A stretch of DNA of 12,434 bases. Source: CAYNTG01 sp964400105 (GTDB lineage: Bacteria; UBP14; UBA6098). Position 1 is the first letter of the stretch. Every line of letters begins with the position of its first letter. The DNA lies in NCBI GenBank assembly GCA_964400105.1, contig CAYNTG010000070.1, positions 1-12,434 on the forward strand, written 5' to 3'. Below, in pieces: positions 1-8,064 of the stretch. Position numbers and translations under genes: made by a program. The notes beneath the pieces are model-generated. The model worked only from the letters and a program-made list of their open reading frames with translations. It searched no databases and was not told where the DNA came from.

Positions 1-32
1 CCTCATATGTCGGCATTGCCGACCGCTGGCGC

Positions 33-52
33 GGGAATGGGGTTGGGATGGG
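33..52 (+). other. Canonical G-quadruplex motif
   Basis: Four G-runs (33-35, 39-42, 45-47, 50-52) are separated by loops of 3, 2 and 2 bases, which satisfies the usual G3+N1-7 pattern on the plus strand. The related stretch at 100-113 has only three such runs close together. Folding is inferred from the motif alone. Confidence 0.6.
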
Positions 53-56
53 TGGT

Positions 57-87
57 GATTTTTGCTTACGAAGTAAACGCAAAAATC
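57..87. other. Hairpin (inverted repeat)
   Basis: GATTTTTGC at 57-65 pairs perfectly with GCAAAAATC at 79-87. Inside it TTAC (66-69) pairs with GTAA (73-76) around a GAA loop, leaving a two-base bulge. That gives 13 pairs in 31 bases. It is not followed by a T-run on either strand, so it is not a textbook intrinsic terminator. Confidence 0.6.
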
Positions 88-280
88 GTGACAGCGCGCG
101 GGTTGGGTTGGGGTTTTTGCGGTCGAAGGGATTTTCATCACGATCTATAAAACACAATGGTTCACGGCTATAAGTGAATCGATAGGAAGATTCTCTGTTA
201 GCCATGCCATCGAGATTCGTTGTGCCCCAGCCGATTAGGCCTGAGCGCTGCAACACCGAATGCGCTGTTATTTAATAAAA

Positions 281-1213
281 CTAACCGATCTCGATCATCC
301 GGCGGATCGAGCGCTCGGCGTCGATACGGATCGCCTCGTCGATCTCGACCTCGTATAACCCCTCCCCCATCGTCCGCGCGAGTTTTGGCAACGTTATTAG
401 CTTCATGTTGCTGCATATCGCGGAACCTTTTACCCATCCGATTTGTTTCTGCGGAAACTCGCGCCGAAGCCGCTCGACCATGCCGATCTCGGTGCCGAGA
501 AGCGCCGGGCCATCGTGCTTTTTGACCCATCGATACATCCCGCCGGTCGATGTCACGACATCCGCCGCACGCGACACCTCGATCGGGCATTCGGGATGCA
601 CGATAATCGTCGCTTCGGGATTGGCCTTGCGCGCCATTTCGATATCCTCGACAGTGATGAACTGGTGAACATAACATCCGCCGTCCCACAATATCATATT
701 CTCCTTGCCGAGCGTGGTTTTGACGAACATCCCGAGGTTTTTGTCCGGAAGAAATACGACTGGCCGATCGCCGAGGGATTTCACCACCTCGACGGCGTTC
801 GCGCTAGTGCAACATATATCGACTGCGGCCTTGACCTCCGCTGTGGTGTTGACATATGCTACGAATGCGTGATCCGGATATTTTTTGCGCATCTTAATGA
901 CATCCCCCATCGTCGCGCCGGCGGCGAGCGGACACCCGGCGATGCGATCGGGGATAAGAACGCATTTTTCCGGTGCGAGTATCTTCGCGGTCTCCGCCAT
1001 GAACATCACGCCGCAGAATACTATCGTGTCGGCATCGGTGTCGGCGGCCTGCCGCGAAAGGCCGAGGCTGTCGCCGAGTATATCCCCGACACGCTGGACC
1101 TCATCGCGAATGTAATTGTGCACGAGGATAACGGCGTTACGCTCGCGTTTTCCCTTCTCGATTCGCGAGACCAATTCCTCTTTCGACATATTTATATACT
1201 CTCTTAATTCCAT
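281..1213 (-). CDS. nadA: Quinolinate synthase NadA
   Basis: NadA condenses iminoaspartate with dihydroxyacetone phosphate to quinolinate in de novo NAD synthesis; it is a cytoplasmic [4Fe-4S] enzyme. The 310 residues match the length of the compact NadA form. Expected motifs are present: GVMFMAETAKIL at 68-79, AGCPLA with C94, GGCYVH with C180, HPEC at 206-209, and CSNMKLITL with C267. From the family, C94, C180 and C267 are the likely cluster ligands, and their spacing fits. The ATG at 1213 has a good SD (TAAGGA) that overlaps the lpxK stop, 8 bases upstream; an internal Met at residue 9 is the alternative start. The gene ends in TAG. It is last in the LPS operon; nadB and nadC are not in the window. 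Confidence 0.96.
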   Translation of the reverse strand: MELREYINMSKEELVSRIEKGKRERNAVILVHNYIRDEVQRVGDILGDSLGLSRQAADTDADTIVFCGVMFMAETAKILAPEKCVLIPDRIAGCPLAAGATMGDVIKMRKKYPDHAFVAYVNTTAEVKAAVDICCTSANAVEVVKSLGDRPVVFLPDKNLGMFVKTTLGKENMILWDGGCYVHQFITVEDIEMARKANPEATIIVHPECPIEVSRAADVVTSTGGMYRWVKKHDGPALLGTEIGMVERLRREFPQKQIGWVKGSAICSNMKLITLPKLARTMGEGLYEVEIDEAIRIDAERSIRRMIEIG

Positions 1214-1221
1214 GTTATTCC

Positions 1222-2220
1222 TTATGTTATAGCTATCTTTTCATAGATTAGTTTAAGTAGCTCGTCCCCACCTTCGACAACGAAATCGATAGAAACGATA
1301 TATATTTCGAGACGCGATTCCAGGCCAGCGAGGCGAACGGCGTCCTTCTCGGTCGTAACAAGAATATCGGCATCGCACCGCTCGGCCGTCTCCTCGATCC
1401 GGCGGATATCGCCGATCTCGAAGCGTCGATGATCTCTGAACCACAGCCTTCCGCGAATATCCGCGCCGACATCTTGCAACGTCCGCTCGAAACTATCCGG
1501 CGAGGCTATTGCGGCGAATGCAATCACCGGTTTATCTTCGAGAACCTTAACGGATAATTTTTTGCCGCATAAGGTCTTAACGCCCCTTAAAACCTTACGT
1601 GCTCGAAACACCGGAACATCGGCGGCGAGATATTTCAACTCCGCTGGCCTTTTATCACCATCTCCGACGATTATTATCGCATCGGCCTCCCTTAGCCGCC
1701 AAAGACCGTCCCTAAGCCTTCCCCACGGGAAAAAATGGCCGCCGGAAAACGGATCGTTCGACGGCAGAAGCACGAGGTCAAAATCGCGTGCAAGTTTCAG
1801 ATGCTGGAAACCGTCGTCGAGGATAAAAACGCGCCCATCTCCCCCACCGATCTCCCTCGCCGAGCCGTATCTATCCGGGTCGATCGCTATCGGGATATTC
1901 GTAAGCCTCGATGCCATGAGTGCCGGCTCATCTCCAGCAAGCCGCGCCGTCGGGATATCCCCCTCTACAATAAGCCTCTCCCTGATCGAGCGGCCGTATC
2001 CCCGCGTCAGAATCGCCGGATAATATCCATCGTCTGCGAGGGTCTTGGCGAGCCAGATAGTGCACGGCGTCTTTCCGGTGCCGCCGAGAGCGATATTCCC
2101 GATAGATACAACCGGCGCGGGCGCGCGTCTTGCCTTTTTAATGCCCCACCGGTAAAACTTCCAGCGAAAAAAACTTCCGGCGGCGTAGATGGCCGATATT
2201 GGCGCGAACATCCATCTCAT
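1222..2220 (-). CDS. lpxK: Tetraacyldisaccharide 4'-kinase LpxK
   Basis: LpxK phosphorylates the 4' position of the lipid A disaccharide at the inner face of the cytoplasmic membrane, giving lipid IVA. The protein has 332 residues, normal for the family. An N-terminal hydrophobic/aromatic segment (about 4-20) fits membrane association. The LpxK-type P-loop GNIALGGTGKTP lies at 41-52, LTRGYGR at 71-77, the DDGFQH motif at 135-140 and TTEKDAVRL at 289-297. The start at 2220 overlaps the waaA stop in an ATGA arrangement, so translation is probably coupled. WaaA, the next enzyme in the pathway, is encoded immediately upstream. Nothing essential appears to be missing. Confidence 0.96.
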   Translation of the reverse strand: MRWMFAPISAIYAAGSFFRWKFYRWGIKKARRAPAPVVSIGNIALGGTGKTPCTIWLAKTLADDGYYPAILTRGYGRSIRERLIVEGDIPTARLAGDEPALMASRLTNIPIAIDPDRYGSAREIGGGDGRVFILDDGFQHLKLARDFDLVLLPSNDPFSGGHFFPWGRLRDGLWRLREADAIIIVGDGDKRPAELKYLAADVPVFRARKVLRGVKTLCGKKLSVKVLEDKPVIAFAAIASPDSFERTLQDVGADIRGRLWFRDHRRFEIGDIRRIEETAERCDADILVTTEKDAVRLAGLESRLEIYIVSIDFVVEGGDELLKLIYEKIAIT

Positions 2221-3446
2221 TTGAAAATCGACTCCTCGAAGGCACGAGCGTATTCCTGCGAAATACCCTTCATCCGATCCACAACCTCGCTCGCAGAGCG
2301 GCCTATCGCTTCCCGCCGCGCATCGTTCGACAGCAGCTCCAAAATCGTGCGCGAAAGATCGTCTGCATCGGTTACGGTAATTCCCGCATCTGCCTCGACA
2401 AGGACATCGAACGCCTCCTTGTTCGCCGAACGATACGGGCCGAATATGATCGGTTTGCCGAAGAATGCCGGTTCGAGCGGGTTATGGCCGCCGTAATCGG
2501 CGAGCGTCCCACCTACGAAAGCGATGTCCGACACCGCGTAAAACGATAAAAGCTCGCCCATCGTATCGAGCAGATAGACATCGGCATCTCCCGGCGACCG
2601 GGCAGAGCTTCGAGATATAACACTCAGACCGCGTTTTTCGAACTCCGCTTTGGCTGCGTTCGCTGTATGTAAATGTCGCGGCGCGACGATGAAAAGCGAA
2701 TTTTGTTTAAACCCCGCGCGAATTTTTTCGCACGCCCCGGCTATTATGGCATATTCGTTCTGCCGGGCGCTGCCAAAAACGATCGTTCTGCGCGAAAACG
2801 GCTCGATCCGTGGCACCGCTTCGGGGATTCCGGCAAACTTGAGATTGCCGAGAACCTCGACTATCGAGCTATCTGCGCCGATCTCTATCAGATTATCGGC
2901 ATCGCCCTTCGATTTCATCAAAAAACGATCGATGCAACCGACTATTCTGTCAAACGTTCGTGGAAATTGCCTCGCCCACGACATCGTAGAACCGCTGATC
3001 CGCCCGTTTGCAAGGATTACCGGAATGCCTCTGCGGCGGGCCGTCAATAAAAGATTAGGCCAAAGCTCCGTCTCGACGACGATCAGCGCCGATGGCCTCG
3101 CCCGGTGAAAGGCTATCGAGATGAACGGCAGAAAATCGAGCGGCAACAGACAAAATCGGTCGCCGGGGCCGGATATCCTTTTAAGGCGACGAACCCCCAT
3201 CTTCGTGACAGCGGTCATGAAAACCTTAACCTCGGGATCTATCTTTCTGAGGATATCGCGAATCGTTGCCGCGACGCCCACCTCGCCGACGCTCGCGGCA
3301 TGTATCCATATGCAACCCTCGTCCCGCTTTGGAACGAGGCCAAGCCGCGCTTTCAGCCCATAACGCCCGATCAAAGCGACAGCAATCGCTATGGGCCATG
3401 TTAAGATCAAGGCCAGAGCGAGGAGTATATTCCAGAGTTCTATCAA
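2217..3446 (-). CDS. waaA: 3-deoxy-D-manno-octulosonic acid (Kdo) transferase WaaA
   Basis: This GT30 glycosyltransferase adds Kdo from CMP-Kdo to lipid IVA at the inner membrane. The 409-residue protein has an N-terminal membrane anchor (about 6-27). The HAASVGEV motif at 49-56 carries E55, the position of the proposed catalytic base in the family. VVETELWPNLL lies at 123-133 and GGTLADYGGHNPLEP at 312-326. The family STHxGEE stretch reads GSARQNEY at 225-232, a divergent version. The start is TTG at 3446, with GGAAG seven bases upstream and just after the acyltransferase stop; I see no better start. How many Kdo units it adds cannot be read from the sequence. Confidence 0.95.
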   Translation of the reverse strand: MIELWNILLALALILTWPIAIAVALIGRYGLKARLGLVPKRDEGCIWIHAASVGEVGVAATIRDILRKIDPEVKVFMTAVTKMGVRRLKRISGPGDRFCLLPLDFLPFISIAFHRARPSALIVVETELWPNLLLTARRRGIPVILANGRISGSTMSWARQFPRTFDRIVGCIDRFLMKSKGDADNLIEIGADSSIVEVLGNLKFAGIPEAVPRIEPFSRRTIVFGSARQNEYAIIAGACEKIRAGFKQNSLFIVAPRHLHTANAAKAEFEKRGLSVISRSSARSPGDADVYLLDTMGELLSFYAVSDIAFVGGTLADYGGHNPLEPAFFGKPIIFGPYRSANKEAFDVLVEADAGITVTDADDLSRTILELLSNDARREAIGRSASEVVDRMKGISQEYARAFEESIFK

Positions 3447-3450
3447 CGTT

Positions 3451-4101
3451 TCACTTCCCGACCGAATCTGCGGCCTTTGTTGTCAAAACCATTTCGTCGA
3501 GCTTTTTCTGAACCTCTTCCGTCAAATCATCGACCCCTTTTTCACCCGGATAGATCGGCTTTGAAAGACGTATCTCGATATGCCCAAAGGGCTTGGGAAT
3601 CTGAAATCCGTCCCAACTACCGAGCACCCATTTTCTATCGGTTTCTACCGCAACAGCGATTATCGGCGCTCCCGATTTCACGGATGCCGCCGCGACACCG
3701 GGTTTTACCACCTCCCTCGGACCCTTCGGCCCATCCGGCGTGAAAGCGACGCGCGCGCCGTTCTCCAGTTCCCTCTTTATCTCGATAAGGCTTCGCATTC
3801 CGCCATGAGAGGAGCTTCCGCGAACCGTGCGGAAACCGAATCGCCTCAGCGCGCGCGCGATCAGCTCGCCATCAAAGCTCTGCGATACGAGAATGATAAT
3901 TCCCTGCCGCCGATATGCGAACAACAGCGGCAACATGCGCGAGTGCCAGAATGCCCATATCAGCGGGCTTCCGGCCTCGTCCTCGTGCTCTTTCCCTACG
4001 AAACGGATGCGCCACGTCGATCCCAATATATAAACCGCCGCCGGAATAACAATTCCGGCAATGAATAACATAATGTGTTGCTTTAGGTTATACTTCTTCA
4101 T
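3451..4101 (-). CDS. DUF374 lysophospholipid acyltransferase-like protein
   Basis: This is a 216-residue member of the DUF374 group within the LPLAT acyltransferase superfamily, often encoded beside waaA and lpxK. A hydrophobic N-terminal segment (about 10-28) should anchor it in the inner membrane. FWHSRMLPL at 51-59 occupies the place of the superfamily HX4D motif, as is usual for DUF374. FTPDGPKGPR at 120-129 and KPGVAAASVKSGAPIIAV (about 133-150) are typical. The frame is open upstream to 4338, but that stretch only shadows the phosphatase gene. The ATG at 4101 overlaps that gene by 14 bases and gives a normal family length. No strong SD is visible, so translational coupling is likely. 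A lipid A acyl-transfer role is inferred from context only. Confidence 0.87.
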   Translation of the reverse strand: MKKYNLKQHIMLFIAGIVIPAAVYILGSTWRIRFVGKEHEDEAGSPLIWAFWHSRMLPLLFAYRRQGIIILVSQSFDGELIARALRRFGFRTVRGSSSHGGMRSLIEIKRELENGARVAFTPDGPKGPREVVKPGVAAASVKSGAPIIAVAVETDRKWVLGSWDGFQIPKPFGHIEIRLSKPIYPGEKGVDDLTEEVQKKLDEMVLTTKAADSVGK

Positions 4102-4873
4102 CTGACAATATACTCGAAGCTTTGTCGAACAGCTTCGAGTTCGCCGCCAAAATCCTGTCGCTGCCAATCGACCATGGCGAACCGTCGAATAGTCCGGTTT
4201 TTCCTCCGGCGCATCTAACGAGAAGATCGCCCGCAGCGATGTCCCACGGTTTAAGGCCAAGTTCCCAGTAAAAATCGAATCGGCCTGCGGCAGTATATGC
4301 CAGATCGAGACCCGCGCTCCCGCCGCGACGGATTCCACGAACGGACATCGTAACGCGAACGAAATTCTCGAGATTCGATTCGTGCCCGATTCCGCGCAGG
4401 TATGGAAATCCAGTGGCCGCCATCGAATCGCCGAGGCGCGTCGTTTCGCTTACCGAAATTGGACTATCGTTGCAATATGAACGCTTGCCGTCGGTGAAAA
4501 AGGTCTCGCCGCGAATCGGCTCGTGAATCACGCCGAGTTTTGACACGCCATCGACCGAAAATGCTATTATCACCGCGAAAAACGGAAAACCAATCGCGAA
4601 ATTATTAGTGCCGTCGAGCGGATCGACGATCCATAGCGGCCCGGAGATATCGGTGTGCGAACGGTATTCCTCGCTCAGGACCGGCTCGCCGAACTCGGCG
4701 TCTATCGCTTTAAGGATAAATTCCTCCGACCGCAGATCGGCCTCCGTAACCGTTTCGCGAATCGATTTCATATTCGACTTCTGACGCCCGCCAAACCGCG
4801 CGACGAGAATTTTCCCGGCATCGACCGCAATCTTTTTTGCGAAATCGAGCCGCTTTTCAATGTCAATGTTCAT
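4088..4873 (-). CDS. Inositol monophosphatase family protein
   Basis: This cytoplasmic Mg2+-dependent sugar/inositol phosphatase (SuhB-like) has 261 residues, typical of the family. Metal ligands are visible: the SEE motif (E68/E69), WIVDPLDGTNNF at 81-92 with D84 and D87, and the second signature KPWDIAAGDLLV with D211. The RRGGSAGLDLAY stretch (about 172-183) is also characteristic. The start at 4873 overlaps the protease stop as ATGA, and only a distant GGAAAGG lies upstream, so it is probably translated by coupling. The substrate cannot be told: inositol-1-phosphate, another sugar phosphate, or 3'-phosphoadenosine phosphate are all possible. Its place in an LPS operon suggests a sugar-phosphate role, but this is inference. 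Confidence 0.92.
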   Translation of the reverse strand: MNIDIEKRLDFAKKIAVDAGKILVARFGGRQKSNMKSIRETVTEADLRSEEFILKAIDAEFGEPVLSEEYRSHTDISGPLWIVDPLDGTNNFAIGFPFFAVIIAFSVDGVSKLGVIHEPIRGETFFTDGKRSYCNDSPISVSETTRLGDSMAATGFPYLRGIGHESNLENFVRVTMSVRGIRRGGSAGLDLAYTAAGRFDFYWELGLKPWDIAAGDLLVRCAGGKTGLFDGSPWSIGSDRILAANSKLFDKASSILSDEEV

Positions 4874-7779
4874 CGTAGCAACAACGCCTTTCCATAAGCT
4901 GTTTTATCCAAACCAATGCAGCGCACGAGGAACATCCCCGAAGGAAGATCGCGACCGTCGAGATCGCGGCCATCCCAGAGAATGCGACTTCTGCTTAAAT
5001 TAAGATCGAACGAACGCACCGATCTTCCGCCGATGTCGAATATCTCCAGCTTCGATGCCCATTTCGGCATAAAAATCTCGCAGCTCGCGTTGAACGGATT
5101 CGGCGAGATCGAGATTATCTCCAGATCGACCGGTTTTTCGGCGTTATCGATGCCGTTGACGGTCAAGCCGAACCAATCGCAAAGCAGCGCCATCATCTCC
5201 GGGAGCTGCAACGAAGAGGTGTTTCCGCCGACACCCTCGAGACCGAAGCCGAAGAGCGCCGTCGATGAAATCCCATTGCGGTGAACGACCGCGCATGTAT
5301 CGCCGGTGGAGTATCGCGCTATCGCCTCGCCGTGAATCGGCGAGATGGTCGTCGGTTTGCGCTGGTTGTTCGCGCCATCTGTGCCGAAAAGATAGATATC
5401 CGACTGCCCGAAAAAGACGCCGCCATCCGTCATCGTCTCGACAACGATGGTGCCGGAAATTCCCTTGTGAACCGCACCGAAACGGTCCTCCAAAAACGCG
5501 CTCGAAAACTGCTGCGTCATGTTCTGGCCGGTGAGAAGCATGTCCCCGCCGGAATCGAGATACGAGGCCATAACAACTGTATCATCCTCGCAGATCGAGA
5601 CGCCGGCGGTGTCGTCGCCGGTGAACCAAATCATAAGTCGAAAATCGTCGATGCACTCCGGGAGAGGACCATCCATCGTGCGATGCGCGTGATATGTTCC
5701 GCCGAACGATTCGATTGCGGCGGCGTAATACTTGATATTTTTCCCGGTCGAATCCGGGCTGTCATCGATTATCAAAATCTCAGGAAAACCTATCACAAAC
5801 TCGAGCGTGTCGGCGATCTCCGATTCGACGTTCATAGCCTCGAAAGATATGATAAGTTGCGAGTTAAATGCCTCGCCGTCCAACAAAATATCGATCGTTA
5901 TCGGTGTTCCGATGCTTGTATCTCCGGCGGCTATCGTCGTCGCGAATTCGACGGTCGTATCGGAAAGATGTGCGGAAATACCTCCATCGAATAGGATCGC
6001 GCCTTCGAGCGATAGGATGTCCGGCCACGGAAAATCGCCGTTCGCAACCACTTTCGTTATAATAATTAGGCTTTCGCCACTTTCGTAAAAGCCGTCGCCG
6101 TCGCCAATCTCTTCGAATTCATACGAAAAATCAAGCTGAGGAAACTTGCCCGGCCCGATGCCGTGCTTGTCGAAAGAATTGAATATTGCGACACAGTTCG
6201 GCGAGCCGTTCGTTATGATATCGTCGTCGTCGTCTGTGAAAAGCGCCTCCGGCACGAAAGCATCGAATGTATTCGGCGTGGCGTATCGCGTGAAATGAAT
6301 AATCGTATCGGCGGTGGAAGTTAAGATGCTTTGCCGGAGGTCCCACAGCGCGCCGCCGAATATCCGTCCGTCGGCGTGAACCTCGCCTGTCCAATCGTCA
6401 TGCATCCGAAAATTATTATTCATCGAACGAAACATAATCATGCCATAAGTCGGTGTCTTATAACCGATTCGCGGATCATCGCAATTCGTCGCGGCAAAAT
6501 AATCGCTGAAAGCCTCGTTTATCGCGCCGGACTGCCCCGAATATGGGAAATAGGTTCCCTCATATATCCATCCGGTGATACCGTGGGTGTATTCGTGGTA
6601 AATTATATTGGCGAAAAGGGCGAAATTGTGCATCGATGAGCCACCGGAACCATAATTCGTGCCATATCCGTCCCAGTAGGCATTTTCCGGCATACTCGAA
6701 ATACCGGCCCTCGCCGGAACGGGATAATCGAGGGCGCTCATGTGCGGATCGAGCACCTCGTAATATTCGTGGATGTAATTCGTGTGGTAGTATAGATTTA
6801 CCTCGTCGGTGTCGGCAAACTCGGTCGAGAAGACGAAATCGTGCTCGGAGGGCGGACGAATCCAATACTCGAAAAGACCGTCCACTCCTTCGGTATCATA
6901 GACAATGACCCAATCGCCGCGAAGACGCGCCCGAAGCGGTTGATTAGATGTCAGATAAGTGGAGATTCGGTAGTCGCCGAATGCGTCCGTGTCCTCTCCG
7001 GTGACGGAACCGATGCTCATCCGGCCGAATTGGAAGATCGCCGTATCTATCGGGTCGTCGTAAAATTTTGGTAGAAACTCGATAGACGCCGTTCCACAGA
7101 CATCGTAGAAATTGACGAGGCTGTATCGAAAAAGCTGCCCGCCGTCTTTGGCCGAGATATAGCACCGCCACTGCTTTTCCGGCGCTTCAAAGATATCGAC
7201 CCGCCACGCGAGAGCACCGACCGGCGTCGATTTTTCATAATCCGGCCAATAGACGAGAGCTGCGCGCATCGTTTCGCCTTCGATCCCGTATGCCTCGCAG
7301 GCGCTGTGCGCCGCGAACGCCGGATCGATAGTCGGCCGTGCGCTCTCGAACGACGATATAATATTCGATCCGCAGAATGCCATATTCCCGCTTCCGAAGA
7401 TGCGAAAATCGACTCTTCCATCCTCCACCGGAACGCCGGCGTGAAACTGGGCGAACGTTATCCACCATCGGTCGAGTCGGTTGAAAACGCGCGACAGTCG
7501 AAGCTCGTCGGAAGGGACAACGAAGATATCCGGCCGCGTATCGATATAATCGAGGCAGGCATCGATTAGCTCGGTCGAATCGCACGTCGGAAAAACGACG
7601 ATCGACGACGGCCGATAGAAAGCCGCGCCGTCCAAACCATCTCGAAAACCGGCGATGCCGTCGGCCAGAGGATAATAATTAATCCCCGGTGCGATATGCG
7701 TTTCCATCGGCAAAAACCCCGGATCGAAGAAACCGATAAGCGAAAACACAACAAAAAATAATATTAGACAGTATTTCAA
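4870..7779 (-). CDS. Secreted M4/M36-like zinc metalloprotease with propeptide and C-terminal sorting domain
   Basis: The 969-residue protein begins with a signal peptide (about 1-18). A fungalysin/thermolysin propeptide-like region follows (about 85-215, including QFHAGVPVEDGRVDFRIFG at 111-129). The gluzincin catalytic core has HEYTHG at 395-400 (zinc ligands H395 and H399), GAINEAFSDYF at 418-428 (third ligand E422) and VHADGRIFGGALWDL at 467-481. A DDDDD...TNGSPN stretch (516-527) marks the end of the core, as in related M36-like proteins. Beta-rich domains occupy about 545-885. An NPFN sorting/FlgD-like module (about 890-969) has WDGRDLDGRDLPSG and ends KALLLR. All catalytic residues are present, so it should be active outside the cell. 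The start is TTG at 7779, with GGAGG only three bases upstream. It is the first gene of the LPS operon. M4 versus M36 assignment is uncertain. Confidence 0.9.
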   Translation of the reverse strand: MKYCLILFFVVFSLIGFFDPGFLPMETHIAPGINYYPLADGIAGFRDGLDGAAFYRPSSIVVFPTCDSTELIDACLDYIDTRPDIFVVPSDELRLSRVFNRLDRWWITFAQFHAGVPVEDGRVDFRIFGSGNMAFCGSNIISSFESARPTIDPAFAAHSACEAYGIEGETMRAALVYWPDYEKSTPVGALAWRVDIFEAPEKQWRCYISAKDGGQLFRYSLVNFYDVCGTASIEFLPKFYDDPIDTAIFQFGRMSIGSVTGEDTDAFGDYRISTYLTSNQPLRARLRGDWVIVYDTEGVDGLFEYWIRPPSEHDFVFSTEFADTDEVNLYYHTNYIHEYYEVLDPHMSALDYPVPARAGISSMPENAYWDGYGTNYGSGGSSMHNFALFANIIYHEYTHGITGWIYEGTYFPYSGQSGAINEAFSDYFAATNCDDPRIGYKTPTYGMIMFRSMNNNFRMHDDWTGEVHADGRIFGGALWDLRQSILTSTADTIIHFTRYATPNTFDAFVPEALFTDDDDDIITNGSPNCVAIFNSFDKHGIGPGKFPQLDFSYEFEEIGDGDGFYESGESLIIITKVVANGDFPWPDILSLEGAILFDGGISAHLSDTTVEFATTIAAGDTSIGTPITIDILLDGEAFNSQLIISFEAMNVESEIADTLEFVIGFPEILIIDDSPDSTGKNIKYYAAAIESFGGTYHAHRTMDGPLPECIDDFRLMIWFTGDDTAGVSICEDDTVVMASYLDSGGDMLLTGQNMTQQFSSAFLEDRFGAVHKGISGTIVVETMTDGGVFFGQSDIYLFGTDGANNQRKPTTISPIHGEAIARYSTGDTCAVVHRNGISSTALFGFGLEGVGGNTSSLQLPEMMALLCDWFGLTVNGIDNAEKPVDLEIISISPNPFNASCEIFMPKWASKLEIFDIGGRSVRSFDLNLSRSRILWDGRDLDGRDLPSGMFLVRCIGLDKTAYGKALLLR

Positions 7780-7782
7780 TTT

Positions 7783-7787
7783 CCTCC
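7783..7787 (-). promoter_or_regulatory. RBS deciding the TTG start of the metalloprotease
   Basis: On the minus strand GGAGG is followed by AAA and the TTG codon at 7779. The three-base spacing is short, but no ATG or GTG in frame is better placed, and the signal peptide begins directly here. Confidence 0.5.
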
Positions 7788-7823
7788 ACTAAACCTTGAA
7801 TTCGGGTAATCTATAATTCCATA

Positions 7824-7851
7824 AATATATTTATTTACATACCGTTTTCAA
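7824..7851 (-). promoter_or_regulatory. Candidate sigma70-type promoter for the protease-LPS operon
   Basis: On the minus strand TTGAAA (7851-7846, 5 of 6 consensus) is followed after 16 bases by TATATT (7829-7824, 5 of 6). The predicted transcript would start near 7817 and have a leader of about 38 bases before the TTG start. The surrounding sequence is very AT-rich, so chance matches are possible. Confidence 0.45.
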
Positions 7852-7985
7852 CCATTACGGATAAATCTTGCGTTCGCAAATGGAGATGGCACCCCCCAAA
7901 AGATGCCATGCGCTCAGATAGCTAACTTTGTTTCTCGAAAATATGGAGGATGCATAAGAGATTGCATCGTATTTACCGAAAGTTC

Positions 7986-8014
7986 TTGACATTATTATTT
8001 TTGCGTCTTATGCT
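7986..8014 (+). promoter_or_regulatory. Candidate sigma70-type promoter for the plus-strand operon
   Basis: A perfect TTGACA at 7986-7991 is followed after exactly 17 bases by TATGCT at 8009-8014 (4 of 6). Transcription would begin near 8021, giving a leader of about 44 bases before the small ORF and about 148 before the propeller gene. Confidence 0.55.
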
Positions 8015-8064
8015 GGTTAGGAAGATGTATGAAAAAAGATATTTTCATTTGTGAAGGGGGAACA

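Larger units (their letters stand above)
29..128 (+). repeat. Two-copy imperfect G-rich repeat
   Basis: Two related units lie in direct orientation at 29-73 and 96-128. Both begin GCGCGGG, contain a GGTTGGG core, run into TTTTTGC and then, after three differing bases, CGAAG. The first unit is longer in the middle. The shared order of four short blocks suggests a duplicated element rather than chance. I do not recognise it as a named repeat family. Confidence 0.5.
1..280. other. Non-coding region beyond the 3' end of nadA
   Basis: No convincing gene is seen on either strand. The region holds a small inverted repeat at 9-23 (GTCGGC/GCCGAC arms), a G-rich stretch, a hairpin at 57-87 and a pair of imperfect repeats, each listed separately. 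Read on the nadA transcript strand, 130-29 is C-rich and mostly G-poor, which would suit a Rho-dependent terminator. No hairpin followed by a T-run was found, so how the operon ends is inferred, not seen. Confidence 0.6.

Noticed and set aside
9..23. GTCGGC/GCCGAC inverted repeat as an intrinsic terminator for nadA
   Set aside because: The stem is only 6-7 pairs and no T-run follows on either strand.
443..1207. Long plus-strand ORF antisense to nadA
   Set aside because: It mirrors the codon bias of nadA on the other strand; nadA has all family motifs and the antisense product resembles nothing.
3339..3353. Apparent loss of a catalytic Glu in WaaA (ARLG where some homologues have ERxG)
   Set aside because: The family's proposed catalytic base is the Glu of the HAASVGE motif, which is present as E55, so the enzyme is not predicted to be inactive.
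4102..4338. N-terminal extension of the DUF374 acyltransferase frame
   Set aside because: The frame is open, but it lies inside the phosphatase gene, reads as low-quality protein with no hydrophobic anchor, and would make the protein far longer than its family. ATG 4101 gives a normal N-terminus.
7950..8054. Basic ORF of about 34 codons starting at ATG 7950
   Set aside because: The GGAGG abuts the ATG with no spacing, and the ORF runs through the predicted plus-strand promoter. It looks like chance.
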